From NCBI RefSeq assembly GCF_047663525.1, contig NC_092606.1, positions 5,454,501-5,518,500 on the forward strand: a stretch of 64,000 nt of DNA, written 5' to 3'. The notes below the pieces were generated by a model, which was given only the letters and a program-made list of their open reading frames with translations, had not been told where the DNA came from and did no database searches. The position numbers were made by a program, and so were the translations under genes. Source of the DNA: Anas platyrhynchos. Taxonomy: Eukaryota; Chordata; Aves; Anseriformes; Anatidae. Position 1 is the stretch's first letter, and every line of letters begins with the position of its first letter. Positions 14,601 through 27,658 of the stretch are shown one piece after another.

Positions 14601-17600
14601 AATCCCTAAGAATCTACACTATCCTTTTGACAAATTACTTTGTTTTCCAGTGGTAAAGGAGCAGTTTACTACAACCACACAATCTTTCAGTTCCAAAACT
14701 CTGACATTTTAAACTCTTAGTCTGGGATACAGCCTTTCAACCCCCTAGTTAAGCAGGGATTTATGCAAGGTAACAAGTATCCCACCCTAAGAATAAAATT
14801 CACCTCAAACGAGACAGCTGTAGCCATCAGGCTTTCCGATAATCAAACTACAACTCGTATTCTTTTCTAAACCACAAGTCTGTTATCTACAGTCTTTGGG
14901 CTTGAGACGTAATGTCTGCAGTTGTTCAGAACACATTAGTCAGATCATGTCAGCAGTTTGTCAGAAAAAGGTTAAGAACATCACACCTGAATGAAACCAG
15001 ACAGTCTTTCACCTTCTTTCTGCCCCGATCCTCAAACACCCAGGACTCTGTCTCAGTGCTATGCCCATCTCAGATGACAACAGCGTGCATTTCCTCACCC
15101 TACACAAAGGAACGTTTGCTTAAGAACAGGTAAGAGAGCACATACCTCATTTCCCCACAGCGTAGCTGTCACCAGTTTCCCTGATGTATCCATCAGATGC
15201 ACATTCCTCTTTGATACTTCCCTATTGCTAGCTTTCACTGTAATTTTAGTGACATCTTCATAGCTCTTACAGATTCCAATTACATCTGAAAAAGAGTTAC
15301 AATTTAGTTAGAGATGCTCAAGGGTCACAATTGGGAAATACAAGACCACAAGAGAAGAATTCATTCGTAGTGGCAGATTTTTACCTTGTAATATCCTTGC
15401 TCCCTATTCAAATCAAATCTGATACGGAAACTAAGTGTATTATGGCAGGAACGCTCTACTACAAAATTCTTCAGTGCTTTAATTTTGTTGACAAATTCAT
15501 TAAGATATTCATAAATTCAAGCCTCGCCACATTAGAGATCTCTTTCCATCACATTCTGCCAAAGGACTTCAGCTCCTGATCCTTGCTGGTTAAGAAGTCT
15601 CTCAAGCGAGGGGTTTCAAAATGACAGCCACAAGAAAGCAACCAGCTAGTGCCCTCGCTGCAGCCCCCTAGGCCTTAAGCTGCAACTTGGATAAGTTTTG
15701 GGGTTGGACCAGACGACCTCTAGAGGTCCCTTCCAACGCAAAACAGCCAGTGAGTCCTGGGAAGTCGCATGTTTGGACAGTAAGAGCTAATGCCATGCCC
15801 TTTGAACTCCCTGACATTATCCCTTATTGAACATGAGAGATCTACCTTTAAAATTCCTAGCTGAATGCCTCTGAATCACATGCATCTTGTGCTTGTGAAA
15901 CCTGAGAACCCTCGCCCCCACCCAAGCCTCTGATTTTTCCGGAGTACTCTGCCCAACAAATTACAGAAAAACAAACCTCCAATACTTCACAAAGCAAGCC
16001 AAAACAGTCATGCAACTTGGACTTGGATGCAATGAATTATGCCAAAATCACTACAAAGATAATTAGATAGCGAAAGCAAGCAAGACCATGGAAGGTATGA
16101 AACGCACACGTGCTGAGCAAGGACATTTTTCCTTCAACCCTTTTCTGTGGAAAACAACAATCATACTACAATAAACAAGTATCATTTACTGCCTTTAGTT
16201 TGAAGCACAAGTTTGCATAGAAATCATTACACATTGTTAGCAGAATAGGATAAAGACTGCTTAAGAGTATAATTACCCAAGGCATTTTTAATGGCAACCA
16301 CCACTGGCTAATTTCACCCAAGAGATCAAAACAGTCAAAGCATTGTATTGCTCACTGCCTCCCCCAGTATTCGCGACAAAAATAAAATTTCAAAGCCTTA
16401 TAGTTCGCCATTTCGCTACTTAGACTGACCGACAATTGAGTCTTTGGGTGTGTTCTCCAACTCCGAGATGGATACAAACTCAAACCGAACAGATGGAAGA
16501 TGCTGGGCATCATCACAGAGCACAACTGAAGTCTCATTAGTGAATGTAATCTCGTAGTCATTCTTAACAGCTGTATATTGCTTGTTAGCAGTCTTCAAAT
16601 TGCCTTTGGTAAAATAATATACCTAGAGGAGAAAGCAATGAAACAGAGGATGTTATTGGAAGTCAGACAGAGAAAATGGATTGCGTTCACCTTTAAAAAT
16701 CCTTGCTACGCTGAAGCTCCTCTTTTCTAGCTCATGTCAGTCCATGAAAGCACAGTACTACTGTACCTTGTTCAGTTCAATGAGAGGAAAGAACTTGTCT
16801 GCTTGATCATTGAACGCAGTAGCTCTAATCTCACCCTGGAGAAAAACAGGAGAGTTGGTAAGAACTGGAATTCAGCATGAAAATTAATAAGTAAATAAAA
16901 AATAAAGCCTTCACATTGTTAAGTGGCATCAGTTCTACAGGCACAGTGTGGGTTGCCAGGCTAGCTCCAGGCATTTGAGAAAAAAAAAAACAAAAAACAC
17001 TATTCTCCTCAGATTTGTAGTTCTAGCTAGAAGAGCATAATCTACACCTGACCATCACATCTCATATTCAAGTCTCATTAGCATCTCTAGAGTTCCAGAA
17101 TAAAATGCAAAAAGAACTGCCATCATATGCACACCTTTGAACAGGTACTCCTAAAACTGGCATTAATTGTCATTACAGGAGAGAAAAAGTTCAAATAAAT
17201 CACCTAGCTCTACAAGTTAGCACACAGGTCTTTCATGATATTTCCTACTCATGCATGATGGCAAGTCCTTAAATTACAATTAATAGCAATTATAAACTCA
17301 ATAGATAAATTTAAAAACAAAACAAAAAAGGGGTACTAACAGTATGCAGAGAAAACAAATGGCTGGTGACAACACGTTGCATTATTAACCTCACATTTTA
17401 CACTAAATATAATCTTGCAGAATCTTGTTTTCATGACAGAAGGCTGTAATTCGATAAGAGGTTTGATAAACTGCGAGTTTAGTTAGATTAACCAGATACC
17501 ATTCCCCAAACAAACCACAGATGAAATTTCCTAGTATTACAATAATTTATACTCTGATTTCCTTCTGAAAATGAAAGCTTATAACTTGGAGGCAATGCTC

Positions 17601-20600
17601 CTCTCACTCCTTGTTCTGTAACATGTAACTAAGTAAGGACGAGATATCATTCTCAATCTAAAGGAAAACATGATAAACGTAAGTATTAGGTTGTCAGTTT
17701 CCCTAAACAACCGTATTTTGAGGCTGCAGAGATTGAGTCACACAGTATAGAATAGACTTTGATGAAAAATAATCAGTAACGTCATACATTCAAGACTTCA
17801 TTCTGGATAAGAACTGGATCACTGATGCTCAAGTTAATGAATATAGGAATATGAACTTCAGTCGTCATAAAAAACATTTTCTGTAATACACTTTATTTCC
17901 TCTATTCTGTCTTTATAAAGAGTTCATCAGCATCTGGCATACATTATCTTTTTCTCAACACATAACACTTACACTTTCATCAACAAGCTCTATAGAAAAG
18001 AGCTTTCCTTCCCCGCGGGAGTTGCTCCATGTGCGGATCTGGCCTTTTTGGGTAACACGAGCGCAAATGGTCCACCTGAAATTGTGCAATAAAAAAGTTC
18101 CACATCCTCTTTTATGTTTTTTTTTTTTTTTTCTTTCTTTCTTTCATTTTTAGAAGAGCCTGGATTTACCAACCTTTGGAACTAGGATGTCACTATTTAA
18201 AAGGAAGAATTTTTCCACTGCACCTCAGCAATTCTACCTGCCTTTCTGCTGCTTTTCTATTTTAATGGCCTCGACCATTAAAGGCAGAAAGTTGTATAGA
18301 AAGCAACAACAAAGCCAAGCATAAAACATCTAGTACAATACAGCAGTGAACAATCCTTCTGCATAGAAGCAGGCCTCAAATCTTTTACTTTTTCAGGGTA
18401 CACTTCTCGTAGAGCAGTTTGCCTGTTCTGAATAGCCATGTTAGAACGAGAGCCCAATTATAGGATTTGCATTTAACTTAGGTAATCAAATCAGTTTGCA
18501 TAACTTTAAAATGTCATTCACAAAATAATTACATCCTCATGCTTTTCAACAGAACAGTAGCTGAAGTGAATAGCTTACTGAGCTGTTTTGTCATTAACTT
18601 ATCAAAAAGAAGGTCACTTTAGGAAAAAAGAGAAGTCAATTGATTTTTGACTAAAATATTAAAAACCTATCAAGCTCGGCAGGGCAGCTTCACCAAGACA
18701 ATGGAAAGGCAAATCTCACATTGTCAGTGTTGATGGAATAAAAAAAATAAAAAAAAACTGTACAGTTGTTTCTGTAGTGTGTGGTTTTTTGTTTTGTTCC
18801 CCCGCCCTTCCTGCACCCCTCCCCAAGTTAACTGATAAAGTCAAAACTTAATGAAGAACGATTTAACGGAGATTCAGACGTCTCTGTGAGGATGATAAAG
18901 CAAAAAGAAGTTGTTCCTTCATGCCTGTGACATTGATTAATACCTGGCAGACCATTAAAACTCACTTAGATTGGTATGGATTCAAGCTGGCAATCGGCAC
19001 TACTTTAGCCTGAGATCCCCCTGGTGTCTTCATTGCGCTGGGAGCACTCGCTTTACTGAACTGGTTTGAGGGAGCATGGTACTTTGGAGCAGGAGGACCT
19101 TTCAGAAAAGAAAACGAATTAAAAAAAAGAAACAAACAACAAAGCATGCAGAATTTCAGCCATGCAGACAAAAGGGAGGTTAACACCAACTCATTCAAGA
19201 ACTCTGTGGTGTCCTTATAGCACTGAAAGTTTGTTGAATCACTTCTTCTCCTGGTCATAAGTATTTTTTAGGCTACAAACCGCCACAGAAAAGACACACT
19301 CAGACTTTTAGAGTGCTTACACTGGAAATGGAGAAGTGCCCTGAGCCAGTTAAACACAGTCTAAGTGGGAAACAACCAGTTAGCAGTACATTTTCTACAA
19401 TGCAGCACATGAAGGTTTGGATCTACACCACTTGGGGGAACAACTAAGATATTGTACCCCTACAACCAAACTGTCTCCTGATATATAGCAATACTGCTAA
19501 TTCTAAACAGAATCTTGTTAATGTATCAATGTAGAGCTTTCATCACCAGCTTGAAACACAGAAAGGAAAAACTTGTTTTCTGCAGGAGTAAGCAAATGTT
19601 AAAATTTAATATTTAAAAAAAATAATATTTAAACACCTGCATAAAGAATACAGACAAGTTAAGCAGTACCAAGAGCTAGGACTTTGACAACTTCGTTTCA
19701 AAAATAAGTCTACAGGCTGACATTTATATCAACTGCCTTTTTCAGCAACTTGCTATTTAAAATCTTGATCAAAACATTGTATTTATAGATGTACTATCAA
19801 ATTAATTTCAGTCCTGCACCACCTAAACTGTTTGGCCTCAATAGCTCAGCACTGATAAAAACAGCTTTTACTCAGCTCCACACTGTAGCCTACTTGGGTG
19901 TCCAGAGAGCACCACTTCAAGAACACAAAAGTGCCTCGGACTAGATGTGTGGTTTACACTGCTTTGTCAAAGTTGCTTCCCCTCCTTTTTCCTCCTTTTC
20001 TTTGTTACATCCCCTCTCCTTTCTTGGACAAGAGCAGAAACAGGGACAGATTTTCTTAATTCAAACATACAGTAGGCTCTTGAGATAATTCACCTTTCCA
20101 AGCTACAGGTTAATCTAATTAATTTCTTGTAGAACATTACTATAGAAAGGGTTTGGTTTTCTTTTTCTTTTTTTTTTTTTGTTTTTGTTTTTGTTTTTTG
20201 TTTTTTTTTTTAAAAAGTTTAAGCTGTGGTTTTGTAGTGCACAAGCAGAAACCATAATTCTTACCTGCTACTGACACATTGCCATTTTGTTGCTGTGGTT
20301 TGTTGGCTGCTGCATTTGCTGCTGGAGCTGAAGAACGCTGCTGCCCCTGCCCTGGTAATCAAATGGAAAGAGGTCATTTAGTACAGCAGGGAGCACAGTA
20401 ATTAAAACTACCCTTAAGCCTTTCTAAGAAGTAATAAGTTTTGTATGAAAACAAAATTTTAAACACAGAACACATGCTAAAATTCAGGTGCTATAAGGCA
20501 CAGCAGTAGCAAACTATCTGTTGAACGGTATTTACATGGAGGAATTTCAGTCAGATCTCTTTCCTCAAGCAACTGCTTTCTACTTGAGAAGAATTCAGGG

Positions 20601-23600
20601 TTGACAGTTATTTAAAAGGACAGCACTGAAGTAATCTTGACAACTTCTCAGTTTTTATAGGCTTCTATTGCTCTGACAGGTAGTTTCTGCTACTACCTAA
20701 CAGCCAAGATAAAAAACAGTAGAATTCCTTCTTAAAATGTGGAGAGGACCCAGAAAACACTGGATGAAGTCAAACCTGCAGTTAACGCAAGACAAAGAAA
20801 ACAGGTGCTATGTTTTATTTCCAAAAATGAAGAAGTTTAACATAGGGGTGATGAAGTCATCATTTCCACATTCACCAGTCCTTTCTTGGGATACGACATG
20901 CCACAGTAAGCACGGATCGTACGTGTTTGTAGATTCCAGGGCTTTTACTTGCATTACACCGATGAAAAATTACAAGAAAGGGCAGAGTGACATATATAGA
21001 AAAACTGTACATTAGAAGACTAAACCCAAAAATTTGGCTTACTTTACAGAAATAATTACTTTCCTACAATATTTTGTTTCCAGATCAGTAAATACACAAC
21101 ATTTTTGTCTCTTTGCACCCAACTAACTCCTCCTTAAGCCACCAGTCTGCAGGAAGTCTTAGGCCTGAGCAGGAAAAGTCCCCCCTGATTTGGGGGCGTG
21201 AACGGCAAGATAGACAGGGAAAGTGGAAAAGAAGGTCATCACAAGGAACAGAAGTAGAGAATCCCAGAGCAGAATGGCAAGAAAGGATGGCACAGAAGCA
21301 CGGTAAAGAAGCGCAATCAACACAAGGAGACCCTGATGTTGCATAGCCCAACTTTGCATAGCCTACAGAGGTAACCTTCTAGGTATCTTTAATCCAAAAA
21401 AAGATTTAAGAAAATACCCAAAATAAGGTCTTTGCACATAACCAGTCCGTTCCTTGCTTGTCGCAGTAGCCACAGTGGTGAAACGGTGACAGGAGTCGCC
21501 CTAGCAACTGCGTGACGTCAAACAGCAACGTGCACTTACTGCAGAATCCGCTAGATGGAGAAACCAAATTTCACCCTCATTCAGCTGCCTCACTTACTCA
21601 GAGGACCCAGTCAGTGCTACACCCCAAATTCATTTTGTATGAGAGGGGAGGAAGGAAAAAAAAACACAAACAAAACACTTAAGAGAAAATACGTCTGGGT
21701 AGGGAAAGAATTTGCAAGAAGAACAGGAACGTGTATATGAAACAATAAGAGACTTCCTTTTACTTCGGCTTCAAATAATCCTAGGAAAAAAACATTTTAA
21801 TACAAAAGATAAAATAAGCTTAAAAAACACACTATTAGGATACCTGCATATTATGAAACACAAAATCATGCTTTACTGGTTGCCTACCCAAAGCCTGGCA
21901 TTTCTCAGCACATTAAGAATATAACTACAGATCTGTGCACGTGTTCAAACGTACAATAAGAGAAAATCTCTCCGATTTTCTTGCTTTTGGAGTCGAGGGA
22001 CTCCTAAACTATGACTTGTAGTGGCTGGTGCCCTACAGATCACTGAGGTTGCTCAGAAAAATCAATTCCTCTGCTTGTTTTTTGCTGTTAATTTTTATTA
22101 GCAGAAGCTGGAAAAAAAAAAAAAAAGGAAAAAAACAACACCCCCAAGTAAAATACCTGATCATATTTCTGCTATGTATATCAGGTTAGTCAAACCAGAG
22201 CTAAGCTTAGCCCAGTCTAATATAAGAGCAGTACAGCAGTAGTCTTAAGGCTCCAACCACTGTCACCAAGAGGTCTTGCTATAGGACCATAATGACGAAA
22301 GACCCGTTCCAGAACTGAGCAGCAGCACAGGGGAGGAAGAGGAGGAAAACACACTTCGAAAAAATGCACACCAAAAGGCAATGGTGGGAAGAGCAGGAAG
22401 GAAGAAGAGTTCAAGCAAATGTATAAGTATACAAGCATTTCAATGCTGAAAGATTAATGACAGAAATTAAACATAAGTAGCAAGTAATTGTTACAGTAAG
22501 AATGAAGTCCAACATCAGAGTAATTTCAATGAGATTAATGACAGTAATAACATTACCATATAGCTTTCTACAAAGAACTAAACTGCTCAATCTTAATTTT
22601 CTATAATACTATTATGAAACGCCGCCTGAAAAGTTTTTATGGTGTGTATTACAGAGATTGCATCTCCAGCTTCCTTGTTAGGGAGATTAACCACCTACTG
22701 CTCAAGCGTAAAGTGGCAAAAGACATCTTCTCACTCTCTGGGTCCTACTGTGGTAGGAAAGAATAGCATTTAATCCTAGGTCGAGCAATTTGAGATCTGC
22801 ATTTAAAGAAAGATGAAAAGTAGGACTAAAAACTTTTTTTTTTTGATGGAAAAAAACAAAGTGCTCTTATATACTCATTCTGCATTAGCTGAGCATTCAT
22901 CACAAGTATCAGCCCTCGATACATACACAAAAGCTTACAGACCCTGCAACTTCAGATATACCTCTGTCATTTTACAAAGGCTTTCATGACAAATGAGGCA
23001 GCCTTGCAGAGCATAAAGGATAGGTTAAGCATACCTAATCTAAACTATCGCTGTCTTCCACAACTGAAGCCTTATTTAATGTCAAAAAAAAAAAAAAGGC
23101 ATGAATTTTGCAGAATAATGTGTTAAAATAAAATATGCATTGCATCAATTTTGGCATCTCTTAACCATCTAGTGCAAGCTCATGCTTTCTGTGATCACAG
23201 ACCCATAACACTTCCATCTCCAAAAGCTTTTGGATTTGAATACTTCATTGCTTAGTACTTTTTTGAAGTCCAAATGAACACAACTTTGATCAAAATCATT
23301 TTAATTTTACCAAAAGTTATACTCTTAAGGGTATATTTTCAACCCAGTTCTCTAAGAGGGAAGATTTCCAGTTGTTTCTAAGCAACAGTAGGACAAGAGA
23401 AGAACACCATACAGTTCCCACAAAACATGCTCTTGTATTACCACACAAGCAAGAGAAATGGGAGAAAGAGACAAAACAGTCTGCTCAATAGGTGTTCTGA
23501 AAATCCTGGTCTCTACAGCAACTGTGGGATTAAATCATAAAATCTGAGATGTCAACACATTTTTTAAACAGCAATCAGTGAAGTAACTATCAAAGGAACA

Positions 23601-26600
23601 AAGGATTCTTTAGGCTCATTTAACAAATGCACCTCTAATTCCCCAGGAAAAAGAACAGCTGATGAAGAGAGACATCTTCGCAACAAAAGCTAATTTCAAC
23701 TTCAGTTAGTAAAGTAGATCTTTAACCAGAATGGCAGCGTACCTACCACCATTTGTCCAAAATATCTTACAGAGAGTTGCTGCCACTAGTTCTTAGTGAT
23801 AAATTAATTCAATTCCACCAGGAAAAAGACAAATGAAAAAAATCCACTGAAAAAAACTATTTGCTATTAAATGTCAGCCATTATCTGTATGTACGTCAAT
23901 GTTGGAGATGTTCAAATATTTTCTTTTGAGTGTTTATTATCCTCCCCGTTTTTAAGAAAGAGAACTACAAGAACTGAACATACTTTTGAACATCTCAGGG
24001 GGAAAAAATTATACTAATCTGAAAAATGTTTGCCTGACAACTGTAAAGTCAGCACATGAAAATGCAGAATGCAGTTACTTAAGCAAGGGAAAGCAAAAGA
24101 TTCACGGGAGGTCAGCTTAATGGCCACCCAAAGCATCATCATTTTTCAGATGGCAGTGCAGGACCAGATGCTTAGGGAAGTCTGTATGCTGGCCATGTTT
24201 TCCTAACGGTATCTCATCTATCTACTTCGAGCAATATAAGTTTTAGTGCTTCCTGAGCCTAACATTCACACAGAGGATGTATTGTTATGTTTAACAGCCT
24301 TTAATGGATTTTTTTTTTTTAAAATCTAATTGCTTTTTGAACCTGTGCCAATTTTTGGCACCTAACTCATGTAGCAGCATGTTCCATAATTTAACTATAC
24401 ACTGTTTGGGGGTGTAGCACAGCCTTTGTTTTAAAACCACTACCTGGTAATATGAGAACTAAAGAGCATCAAGTGAATGCAGAAGAGAAAAAAGAAATTT
24501 GTCATTCTTTATTCATCCGCTCCGTGCCATCTTAGTTTTATAGATCATTATTACATCTTCCTCCTGACATTTTCTTCCCAGACAGAAGAAAAACTAACTT
24601 ACTTGGTTACTCATCACAAAGAGATATTGAACAGCTCTCACATACTTACTGAAACTCTACATAAAGACCACTAACATATAATAAAGACCTGTCAATGCTA
24701 TCACAGAGTATGGATACTTCTCAATGCCATTTAGAGACTGAAGCTAGAGACAAGGTGCAGAGTTTGTGAAAATATGGACAAACCCTACTTGTTACACAAA
24801 CAGAAAGGATTTCTGAGATACAGACATTACTGCTGGAGGCATAAGAAAGCTGAACATGCTTGATTGCTTCTTTTTAAAGGCAAAGAAAGACAGCTGAAAG
24901 ACTATCATAACAGATAGTGTGTTTGGATGAGGTATTTGTTCACAGAGGATACTCACCTTCATTGTACGGCACTGGATTGCCAATATTACCACCAACCATA
25001 TCAGCAGTTTTTAGAACATCTAAGTCCATCAAGATAACCACTCTCCTACAAACACAAAATAGACAATTACAAAAGGACTTTCGCTCCCTCTGCAAGTTTA
25101 TCAGACTGAGTATCCTTCCTGCGCAGATACCAGAAGCAACCATTAGGGGCTGCTTCTTTGTACAAGGGAGGTAGAAAACAAAAGCTCTCCACTGTCAGCT
25201 TAACCCTCTCGTGATGCACAAGTAGGCTTGGAAAAGCATCGTGTTTCATCAAGGACAGCCGATGGCAGGCTGCATGGGAACACTAAAATGGCTAAAAACA
25301 GCATTTCAAGAGTACTGAAACCATGACAGATTTTACAAGAGAATCCGTTCCCTGCCTCAAAAGAAGTTATGTTCCCTCCAGAAAACTGTGGAATAAAAAC
25401 AGATACAGAACCTCCAATCATGTTCTCCCAGACTTATGCAGCTGTTAGATGATCATTTCACTCAGACCTCTTCTCATTTTACTGTGCCTAATTCGCTTCT
25501 CTTAAAGTCTCATAATAGACCAAAGATTTTACAACACCTAAGTGACATGAAATCTTCACTGTTTCTTTACCACATCAGGTAGTTTTTAGTGAGTTGAAAA
25601 GAAACCACCACAATTTGGAGTATTCTAATTGTAAGTCTTCAATTACTAAGTCACTTTGCTAGGCACATATACACCTGCTGCAGTCACATCCTTGAAATGC
25701 CTGTGCTGTGTATTTTTCCTCCTGCACCCTAAAGACTTATTATTTTCAGATAATCCTAATCAAAAGGATTTGGTCTTTGCTTAGTCACCCAGGACAGAGC
25801 ACCTGCTAGCACACCTGTCTTTTTGTAGAACCCTACTTGAAGAAATGTACGTACCTTCCATCTTTCAAGCTGTTGACAATGAATCTGTTAACCTGGCAAA
25901 TACACTGGGCTGATAAGCGTTCCTCTTCCACGAGAGAGTTCAGCTGCGTTGCCAACATGAAGGCTGCAAAAATAGGAGAAATATGATGAAACAATTTACT
26001 CATACCAGCCTTAAGTGGATCTACCAAAACCATACACTTTTCCAGCCAGTCTACTAGCATTACATTAGACCTACAATTTGCTTGGTTAACTAGCACATAG
26101 AAAACAGTGTAACAGCTAACAAGTCACCAACACTGAACATACACTTAATTGTATTTATTCCCAAACTTCAGAGTGCAATGACAGAATCATTTAGCTTGGA
26201 AAAGACCTTTAAGATGATAATATATTAAAGAAATCACACAAAAAAACAAGATAATTACTTTGAAAATCTGTGTTACAAAAACATATAGATCTCTGCACCT
26301 CGATTATATGCTAGAGCAAGTTAATTGCTTAAACCTCACAAAAGAAGTTCCAGAGAAGGAATTTTTCTGAGTGTTAAAAAGCAGCTGCACACTTCAGAGT
26401 CTGCAGTCCACATTTACACCACATTCTCATCCAATACTTCTTTCATCACTATGCAATGTGACGTTAAACCTGAAACTTCAGCATCATCAGTACTGCCCCG
26501 CTTATAAAAATCTCACGGCAGCTTTTCATACTTACAGGACAGCGTGTTAACCCCATCGCTCATCAGCACTCGGTAACGAGGAGGCCCATTTCCTGTAGCA

Positions 26601-27466
26601 ATAGCCCGTGTATTCTATGGAGAAAACAACAGGTCATTATTTCCTGCTCATTTCCTCCGAAGCCTGTCAAAAGCATGAATCGAAACCTTCTAGATATCAG
26701 GAGGAAATTCTTTGCTGTCAGAGTGCTGAGGCACTGCAACAGGCTGCCCAGGAAAGATGTGGATGCCTCATCCCTGGAGGTGTCCAAGGCCAGGCTGGAT
26801 GGGGCTTTGACAACCCGATCTAGGGGGTGGCGTCCTGCCAACGGCAGGGGGTTGGAGTTAGGCAGTTTTTAAGGTCCTTTCCAACCCGAGTCATTCTGTA
26901 ATTAATAGCCGAAGTGAACTTGCATATCTTGAAAGCAGCTACCAACTGCACAGCTCAAGTCACACAAAACCTATTACTCTAAATGACATCGAGGGCACGT
27001 CAGCCACACTGGGCTCCTCAACAAAGCTGACCGCCGACCCGCCAGCAGCAAGAGGCTGCTGGAGTACTCACGATGACTTGCAGCACAGGCTTCGTGACGT
27101 TCTCCCCCTGCATGATGGCCTGGAGAGGAGAAAAAGAGAACCTCAGCGAGCTGCCACCGCCACGGTTGCTTCGAGGAGACCCCAAGCGGGGGCAGGCTGC
27201 AACCAGAGGGCCCCCCGGAGGCTCTGAGGGCCGGGACCACCTCAGAGCACGGCCCCGCTCCGCTCCCCTCAGGGCCGGGGCCTGCAGCGGGTCCCCGCCA
27301 CCCGCCCCGAGCCCTCATCCCCAGGCCTCACGCAACCTTCGCACCCCCCCCACAACCCGAACCGAGCCCAGGGGGTCCCAAACGCGTTCCCCCGCCCGGT
27401 CCCGGTGCTCGGGGCCGCCCGGGGGCCGCTCACCGCGATGGCGCCCTCGCTGAGGCGCACGCTCAT
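5665..27466 (-). CDS. RPA1: Replication protein A 70 kDa DNA-binding subunit, complete, 17 coding exons
   Basis: Large subunit of the nuclear RPA heterotrimer, which coats single-stranded DNA in replication, repair and checkpoint signalling. Coding exons, 5' to 3' on the minus strand: 27466-27434, 27119-27072, 26614-26536, 25963-25855, 25045-24957, 20351-20265, 19098-18966, 18075-17973, 16835-16767, 16622-16430, 15285-15146, 13522-13374, 12166-12037, 11007-10831, 9557-9450, 6190-6104 and 5772-5665. All have GT-AG borders and join in frame to 613 residues (human 616). The start is [11 protein letters not shown] in a good Kozak context; the stop is TGA at 5667-5665. The N-terminal OB fold is in exons 1-5, a Q/A-rich linker in 6-7, DBD-A in 7-10, DBD-B in 10-12 and DBD-C in 12-17. 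The DBD-C zinc ligands C477, C482, C496 and C499 lie in exon 14. No frameshift or stop is present. The identity rests on full-length similarity and is near certain. Confidence 0.97.
6191..9449 (-). other. RPA1 intron 15, nothing else seen
   Basis: This 3.3-kb intron separates the exons at 9557-9450 and 6190-6104. It is AT-rich, with no exon, RNA gene or clear repeat that I can support. Confidence 0.7.
15696..15740 (+). mobile_element. CR1 LINE 3'-end fragment
   Basis: GGGTTGGACCAGACGACCTC followed by TAGAGGTCCCTTCCAAC is the well-known 3' terminal motif of avian CR1 elements. Only the last few dozen bases can be recognised. It lies in RPA1 intron 10, opposite to the gene. Confidence 0.75.
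20153..20213. repeat. T-rich simple repeat
   Basis: Runs of T are broken by single G residues (a TTTTTG-like pattern). It lies in RPA1 intron 6, about 50 bases downstream of the exon 6 splice donor at 20265. Confidence 0.85.
20352..24956 (-). other. RPA1 intron 5, 4.6 kb
   Basis: This is the largest RPA1 intron. Apart from short A runs (near 22105 and 23083) and an old LINE fragment at its distal end, I see no further gene, RNA or array in it. Confidence 0.7.
24290..24600 (+). mobile_element. Ancient CR1-type LINE fragment (candidate)
   Basis: The pattern GTTCCATAATTTAACTATAC, then CATTCTTTATTCATCCGCTCC, then TTTTATAGATCATTATTACAT and TTTTCTTCCCAGACAGAAGA matches the layout of an old amniote CR1 segment. 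It is diverged, non-coding and antisense to RPA1. Confidence 0.5.
26181..26219 (-). mobile_element. CR1 LINE 3'-end fragment, reverse orientation
   Basis: ACAGAATCATTTAGCTTGGA followed by AAAGACCTTTAAGATGAT is the reverse complement of a common avian CR1 3' end. It is a short remnant within RPA1 intron 3. Confidence 0.7.
26680..26905 (+). mobile_element. CR1 LINE, 5'-truncated, 3' end intact
   Basis: About 225 bases match the CR1 3' region: the ACAGGCTGCCCAGGAAAG block, CATCCCTGGAGGTGTCCAAG, GGCTGGATGGGGCTTTGACA, then CAGGGGGTTGGAGTTAGGCA and a terminal TTTCCAACCCGAGTCATTCT. It sits in RPA1 intron 2, antisense to the gene, and is 5'-truncated as most CR1 copies are. Confidence 0.85.
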
Positions 27467-27658
27467 GGTGCCGCCGCTCCCGCCGCGCTCCGCCACCGCC
27501 GAATCCTCCCGCCGCTCCGAGCCGCGCTCCCACTTCCGGCGCGTCATGACGTCACCAATCCCAGGTTTCTCTATTGGCTGCCCGGCTCTGTACGGCGGAA
27601 GCGCTGCTGGGGTTCTCCACTGGGCGCCGCCATTAAGCGGCGGTGCCGGTGCCTCCCT
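27467..27658. promoter_or_regulatory. Shared two-way promoter of RPA1 and SMYD4
   Basis: Only 192 bases separate the two start codons, which point away from each other. The interval is GC-rich and continues a CpG-rich zone of roughly 27150-28000. I see an ETS/GABP-type site ACTTCCGG (27532-27539), a full palindromic CRE TGACGTCA (27547-27554), CCAAT directly after it (27555-27559), an inverted CCAAT box ATTGG (27573-27577), and a YY1-like GCCGCCATT (27626-27634) close to the SMYD4 start. There is no TATA box. This is the usual build of a housekeeping two-way promoter; transcription start sites cannot be placed from sequence. Confidence 0.85.
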
